Assembly (NCBI RefSeq): GCF_000308655.1
Contig: NZ_BAGC01000002.1
Span: 62,001-126,000 of the forward strand
Direction: 5' to 3'
DNA: 64,000 nucleotides
Source: Nocardia niigatensis NBRC 100131
Lineage (GTDB): Bacteria; Actinomycetota; Actinomycetes; Mycobacteriales; Mycobacteriaceae
Numbering within the stretch: position 1 is the first letter of the stretch; each line of letters begins with the position of its first letter. A program made the position numbers and the translations under genes. The notes under the pieces are model-generated. The model did not search any database. It was not told where the DNA came from and saw nothing but the letters and a program-made list of their open reading frames with translations. Positions 24,308-31,737 of the stretch are shown piece after piece.

Positions 24308-24529
24308 TCAGCCTGGCACTGCGGTCGCGATGACACTCTGCATGACACCGGAAAACACGAGCGCAGTTGCGGAAGACACCGCACCAAACCAAGGAGAACC
24401 GATCATCCTCATCACCTTCCCTTCTGCATCACTGGCTCCAAAGCGAGCCACCAGCGTCGGAACAAGGTTGAGCAATACGGCCACCGCGAAGATGGTCAGT
24501 GCCAGACCTGGCATACCTGCCAGGCTCAA
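24308..24529 (-). CDS. Small membrane protein, AICE 2 right arm
   Basis: 73 residues from TTG 24529, or 68 from ATG 24514. Two membrane segments: GLALTIFAVAVLLNLVPTLV and FGAVSSATALVFSGVMQSVI. The frame stays open upstream without a good start, so the N-terminus is uncertain. No family recognised. The 224 bases to its right hold nothing I can support. Confidence 0.5.
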   Translation of the reverse strand: MSLAGMPGLALTIFAVAVLLNLVPTLVARFGASDAEGKVMRMIGSPWFGAVSSATALVFSGVMQSVIATAVPG

Positions 24530-24753
24530 TCCAGCGCCAATCAGCTTACACCCGCGCCGCCCGTCCGCAAGACCATCCGCCGAGCGAGAAGTCTTGCCCG
24601 AGCCCGCAATCAGTCTGCAGGGGTATCGAATTCAGCCAATCTCACCAACGACACAAGCCTTGATTCCGCCGCTCGCAGGCCGAATCACCCTGCATGCCAA
24701 CGCTACCCGCCATACGCAAACATGGACTGTCGTGCTTCTATCGAATACCGCTG

Positions 24754-25575
24754 CTATGGGGTTGGCATGGAGCACAACTCATCGTGATAGTTCCGGACGA
24801 GGCCCATCGCTCGCCACCACTCATCGACCAAGGCAGTAGCGGAGCTGTTTGCCCACTCAGCGCAGCCCGTCGCCAAGCACATATTCGGATACCACGGATA
24901 GACCGGCTCTCGGAAGATGGTATTGAGGGGGAACAGCCCATCGAGCTTTCGCTCAAGCACATGCTCGTCATCGTCCATCTGCCACTCAGGCTTGAAGTGG
25001 ACGAGTGCATTCCGGAGGTCGATCAGCTTTGACGCGGCTTGATACGGGTTAGCGCCCTTGTTCAGTGGTGGCTTCCGGCTGGCAGTCAACGCGACTTGGT
25101 ACTTCTCCAGTATCCCGGCTCGCTCCAATCGGGCCGGCGGAGTCCAAAGCTCACGGATCAGCGTCGCAGAATCCTCATCAATGCCGGTGCATCTCGGATT
25201 GAGTGCGCCCGGCTTGGACTCGGCGACATCTTGAAGTATCTCGTTCACCGATGCCTCCATGAAGGCAACAGAGAGGAGGACCGCGTTCGTCACGACGGCC
25301 CCCAGTTCGATACTAGGTTTGTGCGTGCCAGCAAGGTCGGCCTCGATCTCTCGGCTCTCGCGCGCCGCACGACGTGCCGCCCACAACAGTTGAGTCGCAC
25401 GATAGTTTCGGACGCCGACACGTGCGGTGAGCGTCGCAGTCGCAGTTGCGTGTGCTGCTGTGGCGGGAACGGTCACGTCCTTGCGCTCTTCCATCTCAGA
25501 AGTGTGCAACAGCCATTGCGTCAGGTGGCCAGAGACAGCCGAGAAATCACCCAGACCTACGAGCGTTGACGACAT
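24754..25575 (-). CDS. HEPN-like protein, cargo of AICE 2
   Basis: About 273 residues from ATG 25575 (other in-frame starts at 25494 and further upstream). Mostly helical. It contains LIDLRNALVHFKPEW, an R-N-x3-H motif of the kind that forms the RNase site in HEPN proteins. An upstream helix VLLSVAFMEASVNEILQD is of the type that packs against it. Base composition is clearly less GC-rich than neighbouring genes, which suggests recent acquisition. A role as a toxin or defence ribonuclease is inference from the motif only. Confidence 0.6.
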   Translation of the reverse strand: MSSTLVGLGDFSAVSGHLTQWLLHTSEMEERKDVTVPATAAHATATATLTARVGVRNYRATQLLWAARRAARESREIEADLAGTHKPSIELGAVVTNAVLLSVAFMEASVNEILQDVAESKPGALNPRCTGIDEDSATLIRELWTPPARLERAGILEKYQVALTASRKPPLNKGANPYQAASKLIDLRNALVHFKPEWQMDDDEHVLERKLDGLFPLNTIFREPVYPWYPNMCLATGCAEWANSSATALVDEWWRAMGLVRNYHDELCSMPTP

Positions 25576-25669
25576 GGCTGACGACAACAGCGATGACATC
25601 AACGGCATCGCATCACCTGGTAGTCCTCGTTCTGTACGAGTTCCCATCAGCCACAACCGATCTGCTTAT

Positions 25670-25715
25670 GACTACGGATCAGAAGGTTGGGAGTTCGAGT
25701 CTCTCCGGGCGCGCA
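25670..25715 (+). repeat. Attachment site copy C (AICE 2 / segment 3 junction)
   Basis: Repeats the tRNA-Arg 3' half from the anticodon stem through the discriminator region (46 bases as in copy A), then diverges from AACAG. Confidence 0.92.
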
Positions 25716-25717
25716 GA

Positions 25718-25757
25718 AAGAAGCCCCTGACCAGGGAAAACTGGTCAGGGGCTTCTT
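25718..25757. terminator. Perfect hairpin after att copy C
   Basis: 17-bp perfect stem (25718-25734 with 25741-25757), loop GGAAAA. Related in sequence to the hairpin after copy A, so this flank descends from the same ancestral tRNA-downstream sequence. The remaining bases to 25973 hold no gene I can support. Confidence 0.85.
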
Positions 25758-25773
25758 GGTTCGGCGGGCGCAT

Positions 25774-25808
25774 TTGACCTCCACCAAGAATATGCCAAGA
25801 ATTCGCGG
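25774..25808 (+). repeat. End repeat of segment 3, left copy
   Basis: TTGACCTCCACCAAGAATAT followed by GCCAAGAATTCGCGG. Aligns with 30711-30746 (TTGACCT, two CC-AA-AAT units, exact CCAAGAATTC). The internal doubling of CCAAGAAT is typical of recombinase arm sites. Confidence 0.55.
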
Positions 25809-25973
25809 CCAAACGTTCCGTCTGCTGGCTGACGCCAAACCGCACCTTGAGCAAGATCGATCCGGTCCAGTGTCGGCTGGTCCTTCGATCTCGGCTGCGG
25901 GCCAGGCGATTCGGTTTGTTGCGGTCAGCGCAGTACTCCCGTTCCAGCATGGCTCGCCGTTTCGTCCAGGAGT

Positions 25974-27773
25974 TCAGTTCCCGAGTTTGCGTGGGTCCGG
26001 GAACCCGAGTTCGGCGTATCCGGGTGCGCGTTTGCGCAGTGAGGAGGCGATCACGGGGGTGAGGACGTCGTGATAATCGTGAACGGTCGCGGTGGTCTTT
26101 CCGGGGTGGGCGCGGGTGATGCGCCCGGCGTATTGGACGAGGCGGCCTTTGAACGAGACTGGTGCGGCGAGGAACAGGGTGTCGAGGGCGGGGCAGTCGA
26201 AGCCCTCGCCGATGTAGGAGCCGGTGCCGACGAGCAGCAGCGGGGAACCGCTGGCTACACGCGTTGCGATCGATTCGATGACAGCTTGGCGTTCACGAGC
26301 TTTCATGCCGCCGCGCAGGACGATGATGTCCTCGCAGCCCGCGGCGGTGAGATGTTCGGTGAGTGCGTCGACGTGGTCGACCCAGGTGGTGAGGACGAGA
26401 ATGTTCGCGCCAGCCTGATGGGCGTCGAGTACGTCTGTGACGATCTGTTTCAGGCGCTCTTCGTCGGCGACGAGTGCGCGGTAGATTTCAGCGATTCCAC
26501 CGGGCTGGCTCGGGTCGGCGTCGCCGTCGTAGGCGAACCGGGTTGGGTGCACGTGGAGTATCCGGTGGGGCGCGGGTGCGTCGCCGCTGGTTGGCAGGTG
26601 GTCGGCTGCGGGTGCGTCGATGGTGTGGGTGTGTGAGCCGAGTTGGTGGTAGATGAGGTCGTCGAGTTGGTCGCGCCGGTAGGGGGTGGCGGTGAGACCG
26701 AGCCAGTAGCGGGCGGGGATCTGGTTGAGGACGTCGGTGAAGGCGGAGGCGGCGATGTGGTGGCATTCGTCGACCACGACGAAGCCGTATCCGCGGGTGA
26801 GTTCGTCGACATTGGCGCGGCGGGCGAGGGTGGGCAGCAGGGCGACGTCGATCACCCCGGTGGTCTTGGACCGGCCGCCGCCGATCTGTCCGCACTTGAT
26901 ACCGAGGTGCTCGAGGATCCGGGTCCGCCATTGGTCGGCGAGGGCTTTGCGGTCGACGAGGATCAAGGTCGATGTGGCGCGGGAAGCGATTGCCGCGCAG
27001 GCGATCACGGTCTTGCCGGTGCCGGGCGGCGCGATCAGCACGCAGGTTTCCTGAGCTTCGACTGCGCGCAAGGCGGTTTGCTGTTCGGCTCGTAGTTCGC
27101 TCGCCCAGGTGAAGGTCTGCTCGCTGCCGTCGGTGCGGTTGTCGTCGATGTTCAGTGTGCTGTCGGCGGATTCGACGAGGGTGGTGAGCAGGGCAAGTAG
27201 TGCGGCGATCAGATTGCCCATGCCTCGGCCGGTATGGGTGTCCTGTGACGGGAATAGCCGGTCGTAGCTGGACAGATTCATGCTGCCGCGCAACTGGATT
27301 GCCTCGGCGAGCAGGCCGGTGGCGATCCGGCGTGCCGTGGCGGCGGGCGTGGGCCCGGCGAAGAAAATCCACACGTGCGCGCCGCGCCCGGACTGGGACA
27401 CTTCGAGCGCAGCCGGAATGTCCTTGGCGCGAGCGGCTTTCAGGAAGGCCAGCGCGTCGAGCATGGCTGCGCTCTTGTCGAAGTCCGCCGCTACCCACCA
27501 GCAGGTGTCATCGTCGGTGAGCGGGTACAGGCCGACATGGTGATCGCCGCGCAAGTGGCGGGCGATGACGTCGTTGGTGAGCGGCAGGTACAGCGCCTCC
27601 GACCGGGACATACCCTTGCTCCATCGGCCTCGGATGGCAGGCATCCACCCGGAGCGGCCGTCACGGCGGTTCTCCCAGCGGACCGCGTAAACGTCGTCGC
27701 GGCAGCGGAAAAGGTCGAGATAGAACCGGACCTTGGCCTCCGGGCTGGAACGCATGTCGACCGGTGTCCCCAC
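25974..27773 (-). CDS. TOTE-type primase-helicase, truncated
   Basis: 599 residues. The N-terminal part (about 10-190) matches the archaeo-eukaryotic-primase-like domain of TOTE conflict systems: SSPEAKVRFYLDLFRCRDDV, YAVRWENRRDGRSGWMPAIR, WWVAADFDKSAAMLDALAFL, SGRGAHVWIFF, SSYDRLFPSQDT, GMGNLIAALL. An SF2 helicase follows: Walker A APPGTGKT, DECHH, LTATPYRRD, and GEGFDCPALDTLF to QYAGRITRAHPGK. About 130-150 residues normally found between the two parts appear to be missing, in frame. An in-frame amber at 27807-27809 cuts off the usual N-terminal coil. The GTG or ATG start used now is therefore secondary. Confidence 0.82.
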   Translation of the reverse strand: MGTPVDMRSSPEAKVRFYLDLFRCRDDVYAVRWENRRDGRSGWMPAIRGRWSKGMSRSEALYLPLTNDVIARHLRGDHHVGLYPLTDDDTCWWVAADFDKSAAMLDALAFLKAARAKDIPAALEVSQSGRGAHVWIFFAGPTPAATARRIATGLLAEAIQLRGSMNLSSYDRLFPSQDTHTGRGMGNLIAALLALLTTLVESADSTLNIDDNRTDGSEQTFTWASELRAEQQTALRAVEAQETCVLIAPPGTGKTVIACAAIASRATSTLILVDRKALADQWRTRILEHLGIKCGQIGGGRSKTTGVIDVALLPTLARRANVDELTRGYGFVVVDECHHIAASAFTDVLNQIPARYWLGLTATPYRRDQLDDLIYHQLGSHTHTIDAPAADHLPTSGDAPAPHRILHVHPTRFAYDGDADPSQPGGIAEIYRALVADEERLKQIVTDVLDAHQAGANILVLTTWVDHVDALTEHLTAAGCEDIIVLRGGMKARERQAVIESIATRVASGSPLLLVGTGSYIGEGFDCPALDTLFLAAPVSFKGRLVQYAGRITRAHPGKTTATVHDYHDVLTPVIASSLRKRAPGYAELGFPDPRKLGN

Positions 27774-27806
27774 CGCCGTCTGATCCGGAGCGGCGGCACG
27801 AGCCTG

Positions 27807-27905
27807 CTATTCGGTCAGATCGAGCAGGCGGCGTAGACGAGCGGTCTCCGCGCGCAGGTCTTCGAGCTCGCCGGGATAGCGTTCCACGAGCAACCAGTCT
27901 GCCGT
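27807..27905 (-). pseudogene. Severed N-terminal coil of the TOTE-type helicase gene
   Basis: In the same frame as the helicase and just upstream of its first usable start, the sequence reads YPGELEDLRAETARLRRLLD, then LTE, TAG, QARAAAPDQTAVGTPVDM. The ARLRRLLDLTE pattern is the usual start of TOTE-type helicases, so the TAG is probably a nonsense mutation. The remaining bases to 27994 contain nothing else I can support. Confidence 0.7.
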
Positions 27906-27994
27906 GCACTGCCCTGCTCGTCGACGGTGTATGGGGGACGTCGTGAGACACCGCATCCTGTTGAGGGGGCTTTTCAGCGGAATCGTATGCTGCC

Positions 27995-29287
27995 GTGAGG
28001 TTTCCGGATTTTTGGGTGCCGGTCACCGGTAGGGTCTGGAGACGTCGGCACCGTCACCCGAGGAGCAAGGACAGGATTCTGAAGGCGATCAAGAATTCGC
28101 AGCGAGCTGCGACCGGTCCACTCGAGGAGTTGATCTATCGCGCCGGTGAGCTCAAGGCGGAACTGGTGGCGTTCGCGCAAAGTTCGCGTTTCGACAGGCA
28201 GTTGACCGCCGCGCTGATCGACGCCGCCGACGATCAGGGCTATCTGGACGAAGGCCTGGCGATTCTGGCCGTCGATCATTTCGCGCTGCAGCATCGACTG
28301 CCCGACGGTCGTACCGTCGTCGAACGGTTTGTCGCTCAACATCGTCCGCCGCTGTCGGGCGGTGATCGGGAGCTGCTGCTGGGATGGCGCGACGTCGTCG
28401 AGGGATGCTTCGAGGTGAGGCTCGTCGATGGGGTCGAGATTGTGCTGCACAACCTGATCGACGACCTGGTCTACCGCGTTTATTCGAATCTCGGGGCTGC
28501 GCCGTTCGCTCGCCTGCGAAAGGGCATGTTCGCCATCGCCAGGATTGTGCCCCTGTCACAGGATGCTGATGCGTGGCTCGTCAGCGGAAATTTCGTGGCG
28601 CTCCCCAAATCCGCGGTGCGCCAAGTAGCGCAGAACGCCCTGACCATGCTGACCGCGCATCCGGAGTTGTTGCGCCGCAACCCCGAACTGCTGCGGCGAG
28701 CCTGGGAGATGCAGGCGCAGGACCGCGCGGATTTCATCGACCTGTTCGGCGGCGACCTGGTGGTGCTGCCGGTGGAGGAGGTCCGGGAGAGACTGAGCGA
28801 GCATTACCGGCGCCGCCGGCAGAAGGCACTCGCGGGTCTCGACGACAAGGCGGCCAAGCGCGCCGCCGCGGCCGGACCGACTCCTGACATGCTTGCCGAA
28901 CTGCCCGAGCAGCTGTGGGACGCGGAGACGGTCGGCGTGATCTACGACGAGGTCGAGGGGCTCAACTTCTATGGCGACTTCGGTCGGCTGGAGGCCCTGT
29001 TCGCCGATCCCGCGCTCGCCGGCGACCGGACCTACCTCGCGGTGCTGCGCGGCTATCTGCGTGACGATTCCGTTTCCACACTGCCGATCCGGCGTCTGGT
29101 CGAGCGTCATCGGGAAGGGGCCGATCCGGTGTTCCGCAAGTTGTTGGGAAAGCCCGGATTCTGTTGGGACCGCGACGGAGAAGCTCTGCTGCGCCGTCGT
29201 AAGAAGGAATTCTTCGATCGCGCGCCGACGCCCAGCATCTCCGTCGTCGGTGAGCGTCTGGCCGAACTTCTCCGTCGCAACCGATAG
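27995..29287 (+). CDS. Conserved hypothetical protein
   Basis: 430 residues from GTG 27995; the first 25 or so may not be translated. Soluble and helix-rich. Features: FALQHRLPDGRTVVERFVAQ, LLLGWRDVVEGCFEVRLVDG, LHNLIDDLVYRVYSN, HPELLRRNPELLRRAWE, and a C-terminal SISVVGERLAELLRRN. This looks like an actinobacterial family of unknown role with a conserved W-R-(D/N)-x-V-E-G-x-F-E core; I do not know a function. It diverges from the helicase remnant. Confidence 0.75.
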   Translation: MRFPDFWVPVTGRVWRRRHRHPRSKDRILKAIKNSQRAATGPLEELIYRAGELKAELVAFAQSSRFDRQLTAALIDAADDQGYLDEGLAILAVDHFALQHRLPDGRTVVERFVAQHRPPLSGGDRELLLGWRDVVEGCFEVRLVDGVEIVLHNLIDDLVYRVYSNLGAAPFARLRKGMFAIARIVPLSQDADAWLVSGNFVALPKSAVRQVAQNALTMLTAHPELLRRNPELLRRAWEMQAQDRADFIDLFGGDLVVLPVEEVRERLSEHYRRRRQKALAGLDDKAAKRAAAAGPTPDMLAELPEQLWDAETVGVIYDEVEGLNFYGDFGRLEALFADPALAGDRTYLAVLRGYLRDDSVSTLPIRRLVERHREGADPVFRKLLGKPGFCWDRDGEALLRRRKKEFFDRAPTPSISVVGERLAELLRRNR

Positions 29288-29295
29288 GCCAAGAG

Positions 29296-29455
29296 ATGGG
29301 CAGGCTCACGAAAGCGCAGCTGCGGGTCATGGTCGAAGAAGCCACAGTGGACGCCTACGGCGACGAAGAACAGCTGGTCGGCTTCTACACCATGATCGTC
29401 GACCACGTGGAGACCCCTTTCGAGGTGGAGGTCTTCGGGTTGACGGTCACCGTCA
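29296..29455 (+). pseudogene. Truncated small acidic protein gene (calcium-binding-protein-like)
   Basis: Starts MGRLTKAQLRVMVEEATVDA, then GDEEQLVGFYTMIVDHVETP and FEVEVFGLTVTV, matching the first half of a family of about 110 residues often annotated calcium-binding in actinobacteria. After about residue 53 the reading frame runs into the antisense of an antitoxin gene. The 3' half is lost at a deletion junction near 29455. Confidence 0.65.
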
Positions 29456-29706
29456 GCTCGTCGATCAGCTCACTGACGATGCCTTTCCCCTGGACGGGCG
29501 TGGGCGCCGGCTGCTTCTTCTTGCGTGCCGCTTGGATTCGCCCTTCGGCCCGCAGCTGTTCGAGTCTGGTCGGCTGCTCGACGGGAACGATGCGGGCGAT
29601 CGGCCGCCCCATGATCGGTGATGGTAATGGTGCGGCCGGAGCGAACTTCGGCCAGGTGACGGCTGAGGCTGTCGCGGAGTTCTCGAATTCCGACGTCCAT
29701 GATCAT
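29455..29706 (-). pseudogene. Decayed Phd/YefM-type antitoxin gene
   Basis: One frame gives MDVGIRELRDSLSRHLAEVR and SGRTITITDHG. A second frame continues GRPIARIVPVEQPTRLEQLR through KGIVSELIDE. They join if one base of the CCCC run at 29607-29610 is removed, so this is a one-base frameshift. The 3' end is cut at the same junction as the neighbouring gene, and no partner toxin remains. Confidence 0.7.
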
Positions 29707-29851
29707 CAACCCCTATGTCGCCATATTTCGGTGATGAATTATGGCCGTAAATTGGGTTCGATGTGATGGTCTTCTCGGCCGTTGTGGCCGGTCGCGCGTT
29801 GACGGTGCCCGCTGTGTGCTGGCAGATCTTCATCCCGATCAGACCCGCATC

Positions 29852-29868
29852 GTGCCACAGCGTGGTAC
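29852..29868. promoter_or_regulatory. Possible VapB operator
   Basis: GTGCCAC-AGC-GTGGTAC, an inverted repeat with one mismatch, 9 bases before the vapB start. Overlaps where a promoter for a leaderless or short-leader transcript would lie; VapBC pairs are normally autoregulated at such sites. Confidence 0.5.
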
Positions 29869-29877
29869 GGTGTATCT

Positions 29878-30171
29878 ATGGCTGTCCCGGAAATGTCCCC
29901 GCCGACCGAGGTCAGCGTCCGGCAATTTGTCAACGATTCCGGTGCCGTGACCCGCGGGCTGCGGGAAGGTCGGCAATACCTGCTCACCATCAATGGTGAG
30001 CCGTTGGCCGAGGTAACGCCGATCAGGCGACACCGCTTCGTCCGCACCAGCCAGGCCCAGACGATGTTCGCTACCGCTCCCGCGCTGGACTACGAGGAGT
30101 TGCGGCGTGACCTGGACACGGCCGTCACCGACGAGTTGTCCGAGGACCCGTTCGAAGGGACCGGCCTGTGA
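29878..30171 (+). CDS. vapB: VapB-type antitoxin (Phd/YefM fold)
   Basis: 97 residues. The N-terminal DNA-binding part (TEVSVRQFVNDSGAVTRGLR, LLTINGEPLAEVTPI) is followed by a toxin-wrapping tail (DYEELRRDLDTAVTDELSED). Its stop overlaps the toxin start by GTGA. Neutralises the PIN toxin and represses its own operon by family analogy. Confidence 0.85.
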   Translation: MAVPEMSPPTEVSVRQFVNDSGAVTRGLREGRQYLLTINGEPLAEVTPIRRHRFVRTSQAQTMFATAPALDYEELRRDLDTAVTDELSEDPFEGTGL

Positions 30172-30599
30172 ACGATCCCCGGGCGAGGGGCGTGCTCGAC
30201 ACGAGCATCGTCGCGGCGTTGTCGGTTTTCGATCCGGCCGAACTGCCCGTCGAATCCGCTATCACCGCGGTCACCTTGGGCGAACTGTCACGGGGACCGT
30301 ATGCCACCGACGATCCGATCAAGCGCGCTCGCCGGATTGCGGTGTTGCAGCACACGGAGGCGACGTTCGGAGAGGCCCTGCCCTACGACAGCGAAGCCGC
30401 GCGTATCTTCGGGCTGATCTGCGCTTCGGTATATGCGATCGGCCGACAGCCGCGACGCCGGACGGCCGACCTCATGATCGCCGCCACCGCTGCGCGCAAC
30501 GGGCTGCCGCTGTACACGACCAATCCGAAGGACCTCGAGGGCCTCGACGGCCTCGTCACGATCGTGCCGGTCAGTCGTCCCGCCGGGGCTACCGGCTGA
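30168..30599 (+). CDS. vapC: VapC-type PIN-domain toxin
   Basis: 143 residues from GTG 30168. PIN acidic residues are in place: D in GVLDTSIVAAL, E in AVTLGELSRG, D in RRTADLMIAATA, and the polar YTTNPKDLEGL end. A metal-dependent RNase, in known cases cutting tRNA or rRNA. Complete and coupled to its antitoxin, unlike the rest of segment 3. It may stabilise the island. Confidence 0.88.
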   Translation: MNDPRARGVLDTSIVAALSVFDPAELPVESAITAVTLGELSRGPYATDDPIKRARRIAVLQHTEATFGEALPYDSEAARIFGLICASVYAIGRQPRRRTADLMIAATAARNGLPLYTTNPKDLEGLDGLVTIVPVSRPAGATG

Positions 30600-30710
30600 C
30601 CGGACGGAGTCGGTCGTGAACCCGGGCGAGGTGCAAACCGGCGACCTCGACACCGGGAGGCCGGCTGCATGGAATCGACACTCGCTCATGCGGTGGCGGG
30701 GTGTACGGAC

Positions 30711-30746
30711 TTGACCTATCCCCAAAATTTCCCCAAGAATTCTGGG
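30711..30746 (+). repeat. End repeat of segment 3, right copy
   Basis: TTGACCTATCCCCAAAATTT then CCCCAAGAATTCTGGG, matching 25774-25808. It lies 130 bases inside att copy D. The rest of 30600-30876 shows no gene. Confidence 0.55.
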
Positions 30747-30876
30747 TGCGCTTTGCGTGATTTCCCTGTCCAAACCCGCAGGGTGTGCAGGTCCGTCGTT
30801 CATACCGACTTGAACTGACAACTGCGGGTTTGTGCCGAAATCCTGCACACCACCGGCACGTTTGATCGAAACTCTC

Positions 30877-30951
30877 GATCAGAAGGTTGGGAGTTCGAGT
30901 CTCTCCGGGCGCGCAAGATCGAGAGCCCCGCACCGAATGGTGTGGGGCTCT
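30877..30951 (+). repeat. Attachment site copy D (right end of the array) and its hairpin
   Basis: 40 bases (30877-30916) match the tRNA-Arg 3' end. The match starts later than in A-C, so the outermost copy is the most eroded or marks the original crossover. A stem AGAGCCCCGCACC/GGTGTGGGGCTCT (30922-30951) follows and ends in TTGGCTTTT. Confidence 0.88.
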
Positions 30952-30996
30952 TGGCTTTTGGGGTGCCCATGCGGGTCGGGCTGCCCGGGGCGGTGG

Positions 30997-31710
30997 TTAC
31001 TTCCAGGCGGCGAGGTCGGGGAGGTCGCCGGTGAGGTCCTTGCCGGCGGAGCGGCCGATGAGCCAGGCGGCGAGGGCGGTGGCGGGGCCGGTGATGGTGG
31101 TGGCCGGGGTGCCGACAGTGCCGGTGTAGCCGGTGTCGGTGGCGGTCACCGCGAAGCCGGTGCCGTCGGCGGGCCGCACCTCGCCGATGGATTGGATCAG
31201 GAGGCGGGTGGTGAAGGTCTCGGACCAGTCGGCGGGGGTGTAGCCGATGGCGAGGTCCACGTGGTGGATCTCCACCTCCAGCAGGCGCATCCACGGGATG
31301 CGGGTGGCGGGGATCTCGCCGCCCTGGCGGTTGCGGACCAGGGTGGGCCAGCGGTCCGCGGGCATGACCCGGGCCAGATCCAGCCAGCGTTCGGCGGAGG
31401 CGGTGAAATCCTCGAGCTGTTCGCGCAGCGCACGCGGGGCGCCCGCCTCGATGTCGGCCTCGCGGAGGAATTGGCTTGCGTACTGCGGGGTTTCGATGCC
31501 GGTGCGGGCCCACAGCAGCAGATTGACCAGGCTGTCGGCATTGCGGGAGAGGTGGGCGAGCACGTGGCCGCGGGTCCATCCGGGCAACAGTGAGGGTTCC
31601 ACCAGGTCGGCGTCGCCGAGGGCGGCGATCGCGGGGAGCAGGCGCCCGGTCGCGGCGGCGACGGTGTCGAGCAGGGCGACGGTGTCGGCGAGTTGCGCAT
31701 CGCTGGTCAC
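30997..31710 (-). CDS. Maleylpyruvate isomerase family mycothiol-dependent enzyme
   Basis: 237 residues, DinB-like four-helix bundle of the MDMPI type. It has LPGWTRGHVLAHLSRNADSL with a metal-ligand His, and LLEVEIHHVDLAIGYTPADW with the Glu/His pair, then a C-terminal SCP2-like domain (TATDTGYTGTVGTPATTITG). Mycothiol-dependent isomerases and transferases are specific to actinobacteria; substrate unknown. Start is GTG 31710. First chromosomal gene after the island array. Confidence 0.85.
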   Translation of the reverse strand: MTSDAQLADTVALLDTVAAATGRLLPAIAALGDADLVEPSLLPGWTRGHVLAHLSRNADSLVNLLLWARTGIETPQYASQFLREADIEAGAPRALREQLEDFTASAERWLDLARVMPADRWPTLVRNRQGGEIPATRIPWMRLLEVEIHHVDLAIGYTPADWSETFTTRLLIQSIGEVRPADGTGFAVTATDTGYTGTVGTPATTITGPATALAAWLIGRSAGKDLTGDLPDLAAWK

Positions 31711-31737
31711 AGGTCCGACCCTAACCGGTCGGGGCGG

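Larger units (their letters stand above)
13001..25715 (-). mobile_element. AICE 2, second pSAM2-type element in tandem
   Basis: Bounded by att copies B and C. Gene order mirrors AICE 1 (int, xis, repSA, small genes, traB, spdB, small genes, pra, divergent gntR, cargo, conserved non-coding block). It has a different integrase and different repressor operators, extra genes between spdB and pra (including a WhiB-like protein), and a right arm with an inverted duplication and a HEPN-like gene. Confidence 0.92.
25670..30916. mobile_element. Segment 3: integrase-less island between att copies C and D
   Basis: 5.2 kb between two copies of the tRNA-Arg 3' end, without int, xis, rep or traB. It holds a decayed TOTE-type helicase, a conserved hypothetical, two truncated genes joined tail to tail, and a VapBC pair. 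Its ends carry a shared 35-base repeat. Best read as an older element that has lost its mobility genes. Confidence 0.75.

Noticed and set aside
29385..29612. A separate 75-residue antitoxin-like gene
   Set aside because: It is the second half of the frameshifted antitoxin at 29455-29706 running on into antisense sequence.
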